Shown piece after piece: positions 60,625 to 64,000 of a DNA stretch of 64,000 nucleotides (position 1 is the first letter of the stretch; the number at the start of each line of letters is the position of its first letter). The stretch covers positions 620,001-684,000 of the forward strand of contig JACKHI010000002.1 in NCBI GenBank assembly GCA_020639075.1. The letters run 5' to 3'. Below the pieces are notes generated by a model. The model worked only from the letters and a program-made list of their open reading frames with translations. It did not search any database and had not been told where the DNA came from. A program made the translations under genes and the position numbers. This DNA comes from Phycisphaerales bacterium. GTDB taxonomy: Bacteria > Planctomycetota > Phycisphaerae > UBA1845 > UTPLA1.

Positions 60625-61374
60625 ATGCTGTTTCTGAGCGCTTCCATCTGGGTCCTGATGATCGTGGTTCTGGCGTGGGCCGTGGATTACCAGTGGTCTC
60701 GGATGCTCAAGCCGCGATACGTCAATATCGCCTTATTGCCGGGCACCCTCGTCGCCACGCTGGGCCGGATCATCGGCCTGCTCATCACGGGGGCGAAGGT
60801 CAACAACACCGCACTGATGGGGGACGATGAGCGCGGGGCCCCGCTTTCGGATGCGGCGTACGAGCCGAAGATTCCGGTCTTCGGTCCGGTGCTGATCGGG
60901 TTTCTGCCGCTCGTGGCCTGTGGGACAGCAATCTACCTCGTCGTGAACCATCTTGGAGAACCCATTGCGCAGAAAGTGCCGATCGAGAAGATCGCGGCGG
61001 AGACGCCCGATTCGCTCGGCGCTTTCTGGTCGCAGTCCCGCTCGCTCATCGATCTTGCCGAAGGGACGTGCAATGCCATTCGCACCGCCGATTACGATCG
61101 ATGGCAAACATGGGCATTCGTGTATTTGTTGATGTGTCTCGCCGTGCGCTCGGCGCCGTTTCCGGGAAACGTGAAGGGGCACTTCGTCGCGATTCTCGCG
61201 GCGGGCGGCATCGTCTGGTTGATGGGCACGATTTCGCCCGCACCCGGGCTGCTCATCGAGCAGTCGTGGCCTGTGCTCGCCGTGACGATCGGCTGGCTGC
61301 TGTTGTTGTTGATCATCAGTCTCATCGCACGTGGCGTGTTTGAGATTGTCAAAGGACTCGCGCGAGCCGGTTGA
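60625..61374 (+). CDS. multi-pass membrane protein, function unknown
   Basis: 249 aa. Membrane helices at ~1-22 (LFLSASIWVLMIVVLAWAVDY), ~85-105 (IGFLPLVACGTAIYLVV), ~165-185 (WAFVYLLMCLAVRSAPF), ~190-205 and ~215-240 (WPVLAVTIGWLLLLLIISLIA). It also has LPGTLVATLGRIIGLLITGAKVN, a pattern reminiscent of zinc-metalloprotease-related membrane proteins (M50-like), but no HExxH is present. Its stop overlaps the next start by one nucleotide (TGATG), so it is cotranslated with the HldE-like gene. Confidence 0.72.
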   Translation: MLFLSASIWVLMIVVLAWAVDYQWSRMLKPRYVNIALLPGTLVATLGRIIGLLITGAKVNNTALMGDDERGAPLSDAAYEPKIPVFGPVLIGFLPLVACGTAIYLVVNHLGEPIAQKVPIEKIAAETPDSLGAFWSQSRSLIDLAEGTCNAIRTADYDRWQTWAFVYLLMCLAVRSAPFPGNVKGHFVAILAAGGIVWLMGTISPAPGLLIEQSWPVLAVTIGWLLLLLIISLIARGVFEIVKGLARAG

Positions 61375-63017
61375 TGTTGAACGAGGATCACGGAATTACG
61401 AGATCGAGCGGTGCGCCGTCGGCGAGTCGGGACTATCGCAGGAAGATCGTCGGCAATCGGCGCCTGGCGGAGATCATCGCGCTGGCCCGGGCGAAACCGG
61501 AGGCGGCGCGACCGACGATCGTACAATGTCACGGCTGTTTCGACATTGTGCATCCGGGCCACATTCGATACCTGCAGTTCGCCAGACGGCAGGGCGACGT
61601 GCTCATCGTGTCGATCACGGGCGATGCGACGATCGACAAGGAGCCGCAGCGTCCGCAGATCCCGCAGGAGCTACGCGCCGAAAACCTCGCGGCTCTTGAA
61701 TTCGTTGACTGGGTCGTCATCGATCCGCATCCGACGGCCGAGGCGATTCTGGAATCGCTCCGGCCTGATGTGTATGTGAAGGGTCGCGAGTACGCCACGA
61801 GCGAAGATCCGAGATTTCTGCGAGAACGCGGCGTTGTCGAGTCGTATGGCGGCCGCGTCATCTTTTCCAGCGGTGAAGTCGTGTTCAGTTCGTCGCGCAT
61901 CATCGGCGCGATGGGTGAAACGGACGAGCTTTCCGAACGGCGACTCGAGTATCTGTGCGATCGCCATGAGATCCATCGATCATCGATGATGCGTCACGTC
62001 GCCGGCATCCGCGGTGCGAGCGTTGTCGTTGTCGGCGACATCATCGTCGAGCGCTACGTGCTCTGCGACGCGAAGAATGTGTCGAGCGAATCGCCGATGA
62101 TGTCGCTCAAGGCACTGGGGAAGGAAGACTACGCCGGCGGGGCCGCGTTGATCGCGCTTCAACTCGCCGCATTCGGAGCCAGGCCGACGTTGTTGACGGC
62201 GACGGGCGACGGTGCGTTGTCTCAATGGGCCGAGCAGCGCCTTACTGACGCCGGTGTGCGGGTGCGATCGATTCTGCAACGATCTGAAATCCCACTGCGA
62301 ACCCGATTCGTCGTCGATGATCGCAAGCTATTCAAAGTCGAGTACGCCGAACCGCTCGCGGCGGATTCGGCGTCGGAACACGAGGCGGCATGCATCGCCG
62401 TCCAGGAATGCGCGGATGCCGAATCCGTCATCCTGTTCGATGCGGGGGCCGGGCTTCTCGCGCCGGGTTTCCTCAATGGTCTGAACGAATCTTTGAGGGG
62501 GCGACAAGTCGCGCTGGCCGGCGGATGTGGTGAGACTCCGGCGAACCTGCTGGCGATTCGGAATGCCAACCTCATCGTGTGTTCGGAACGAAAACTGCGA
62601 TTGGCGATGAACGATTTTGATACTGGCCTGTCGGCACTTGTCTATCGCGCGATGGATCGCACTGGCGCCGAGCGGATGATTGTGACGCTCGGGAAACGTG
62701 GCGTCGTGACATTTCAGCGGCCATCAGACGATCCGCATGCACCGGCGTGGAAAGGGCGCCTGTTAAGCGAGCACCTGCCGAGTCTGGCCGATCGGGTCGT
62801 CGACCATTTCGGCTGCGGCGAAGTCATGTTGGCGACAGGAGCCTGCGTGGCGGCGACGGGCGGGAGTCTCATGCAGGCGGCCTATCTGGCGACGCTGGCC
62901 TCGGGCGTGGAAGCGGGGGCGACTGGCCCCGTCGCAGTGACGGCCGATCGCCTGATGGGGCAGCTGGAGAGTCGAGCTGAGCTTCGCAGGTCGTCGCAGC
63001 AGGGTCGCGTGGCATGA
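61374..63017 (+). CDS. HldE-like fusion: cytidylyltransferase then PfkB-type kinase domain
   Basis: 547 aa. The N-terminal ~180 residues are a nucleotidyltransferase with GCFDIVHPGHIRYLQFARRQGD (HxGH at 60-63) and VYVKGREYATSED, like the RfaE2/HldE adenylyltransferase that makes ADP-heptose. Residues ~210-520 form a PfkB-type kinase fold (VVVVGDIIVERYV, YAGGAALIALQLAAFGARPTLLTATGDG, IVTLGKRGVV). The order is reversed relative to E. coli HldE (kinase first). The usual catalytic GAGD is GCGE (residues 480-483, DHFGCGEVMLATGA), so the kinase may be altered or inactive. Overlaps genes on both sides, next to a glycosyltransferase, pointing to heptose or another sugar for surface glycans. Confidence 0.82.
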   Translation: MLNEDHGITRSSGAPSASRDYRRKIVGNRRLAEIIALARAKPEAARPTIVQCHGCFDIVHPGHIRYLQFARRQGDVLIVSITGDATIDKEPQRPQIPQELRAENLAALEFVDWVVIDPHPTAEAILESLRPDVYVKGREYATSEDPRFLRERGVVESYGGRVIFSSGEVVFSSSRIIGAMGETDELSERRLEYLCDRHEIHRSSMMRHVAGIRGASVVVVGDIIVERYVLCDAKNVSSESPMMSLKALGKEDYAGGAALIALQLAAFGARPTLLTATGDGALSQWAEQRLTDAGVRVRSILQRSEIPLRTRFVVDDRKLFKVEYAEPLAADSASEHEAACIAVQECADAESVILFDAGAGLLAPGFLNGLNESLRGRQVALAGGCGETPANLLAIRNANLIVCSERKLRLAMNDFDTGLSALVYRAMDRTGAERMIVTLGKRGVVTFQRPSDDPHAPAWKGRLLSEHLPSLADRVVDHFGCGEVMLATGACVAATGGSLMQAAYLATLASGVEAGATGPVAVTADRLMGQLESRAELRRSSQQGRVA

Positions 63018-64000
63018 ATCACTCGGTGTTGCATTCATTCGGAACGCCGGGGATGCGTCGTTTGGAGCGTCGATGCAGTGTCATCATTCCGACGCGTGAT
63101 CGACCGGAAGTGCTCGCCGAGACGCTGACCCGGCTCGAGGAACTGCCGGATCGCCCGATGGAGACAATCGTCGTCGACAACGGATCAAAGGCGAGTACGG
63201 AGGCGCTGCGCAGCCGTTTTACATGGGTCCGCTGGATCGAGTTGGGGGCAAATCTCTCGGCCAGCGCCCGCAACGTCGGGGCGATGGCCGCTCGAAGCGA
63301 CATCCTGTTGATGCTCGACGACGACAGTTGGCCGGCCGCAGGCACGATCGACCGATTGATGAGAGAATTCGAAGAAAAGCCGACGTTAGGTGCGATCGCG
63401 TGTCGCGTGCGGCTGGCCGATGTGCCCGACCGGCACGACGCCGGGGGCGTCCCCGGGACCTTCTTCAACTGCGGCGCGGCGATTCGTCGCAGTGCGTTCG
63501 TTGAAGCGGGCGGCTATCCGATCGACTACGACTACTACGTCGAAGAGTATGCGTTATCGTGCGAATTGTGGCGCCGCGGATGGTCCGTCGAATCGATGGG
63601 CGCGGCGATCGTGTGGCATCGTCGGACCGAGGAGAACCGCGACACGAACCGGATGTTGCGATTTCTCGTACGCAACAATGTTCGCTTATGGAATACGTAT
63701 GCACCTGAATCGCGGCGATCGCAGTCGATCGATAGTGATGTCGAGCGTTATCGTCGCATCGCATTGAAAGAAAATGCACTGGCCGGATTCGACGCGGGCC
63801 TTGCGGAGGCGGAACGACACACGCTGAGTGTGATTCGGAGGCGGCGCCCGCTCAGCGATGCGCAATTCGATTCGTTGTTCGGACTGCATCAGTTGCGGCA
63901 ATTGTTGCGCGAGCGGGCCGATAAGCGAATGATGCGTCGCGTTGCGATATGGCTGCGCGGAAAAGGTTGCGAATTCATCGTCGAAGCTGCGAAAAGCGCT
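63014..64000 (+). CDS. glycosyltransferase family 2 (partial, runs off the window)
   Basis: At least 329 aa; ATG overlaps the previous stop by 4 nt and no stop occurs before position 64000. GT-A fold: CSVIIPTRDRPEVLAETLTRLEELP, VVDNGS, the metal-binding DDD at 102-104 (LLMLDDDSWPA), and a second-domain acceptor region FFNCGAAIRRSAFVEAGGYPIDYDYYVEEYALSCELWRRGW. It transfers a sugar from a nucleotide donor to a glycan or lipid acceptor. It is cotranslated with the HldE-like gene. The C-terminus is missing. Confidence 0.9.
   Translation, partial: MNHSVLHSFGTPGMRRLERRCSVIIPTRDRPEVLAETLTRLEELPDRPMETIVVDNGSKASTEALRSRFTWVRWIELGANLSASARNVGAMAARSDILLMLDDDSWPAAGTIDRLMREFEEKPTLGAIACRVRLADVPDRHDAGGVPGTFFNCGAAIRRSAFVEAGGYPIDYDYYVEEYALSCELWRRGWSVESMGAAIVWHRRTEENRDTNRMLRFLVRNNVRLWNTYAPESRRSQSIDSDVERYRRIALKENALAGFDAGLAEAERHTLSVIRRRRPLSDAQFDSLFGLHQLRQLLRERADKRMMRRVAIWLRGKGCEFIVEAAKSA

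Overview
The window is high-GC bacterial chromosome with many short intergenic repeats. It fits a member of the Planctomycetota, perhaps near Phycisphaerae. The grounds are secreted dockerin proteins without a cohesin, HAF-repeat and FG-GAP exoproteins, a PEP-CTERM protein, a DUF2309 carbon-uptake operon, and many small zinc-ribbon and lipoprotein genes of unknown function. No ribosomal or rRNA marker is present, so the assignment is an inference.

Layout. 0-2.1 kb: a sensor kinase/response regulator pair (minus). 2.4-7.5 kb: two secreted dockerin proteins flanking a seven-haem cytochrome c. 7.5-13.5 kb: a translationally coupled minus-strand operon, dabA-dabB plus a second NDH-1-type membrane subunit, forming an energy-coupled inorganic carbon uptake system. 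14-22.6 kb: a loose accessory region with a DUF5677-like protein, lipoproteins, a membrane-anchored tail-collar-like protein, three members of an unnamed FN3-containing family (one a frameshifted remnant), a PEP-CTERM protein, and three copies of a structured repeat.

23.02-32.63 kb is an integrated element of about 9.6 kb bounded by a perfect 48-bp direct repeat of the 3' half of tRNA-Gly(UCC). It carries a tyrosine integrase, an AlpA/Xis-like protein, a TerS-like protein, a DUF669-like protein, an archaeo-eukaryotic-type primase overlapping a DnaB/RecA-fold ATPase, winged-helix and Cro-like regulators, an iteron-like array and a lipoprotein. It has no capsid, tail, portal or large-terminase genes. 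This content resembles a phage-inducible chromosomal island (phage satellite), and it is the most interesting system in the window.

32.8-44.7 kb is mostly housekeeping: ABC1 kinase, purD, murD, a metallopeptidase pair, O-methyltransferase, STAS protein, tsaB, a zinc-ribbon membrane protein and a threonine aldolase. 44.7-48.2 kb is repeat-rich, with two tandem paralogous zinc-motif membrane proteins and a 21-bp tandem array. 48.2-51.5 kb carries an FG-GAP lipoprotein, mgtE and a DUF2237 protein. 51.7-64 kb is a nucleotide-sugar/envelope region: ugd, UDP-glucuronate 4-epimerase-like, GDP-fucose-synthase-like, a domain-swapped HldE-like protein and a partial GT2 glycosyltransferase, interspersed with a YggL-like protein, lipoproteins and an FHA membrane protein.

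Starts were chosen by ribosome binding site, overlap with the upstream gene, or family-typical N-terminus. Positions of family domains are read by eye and are approximate.
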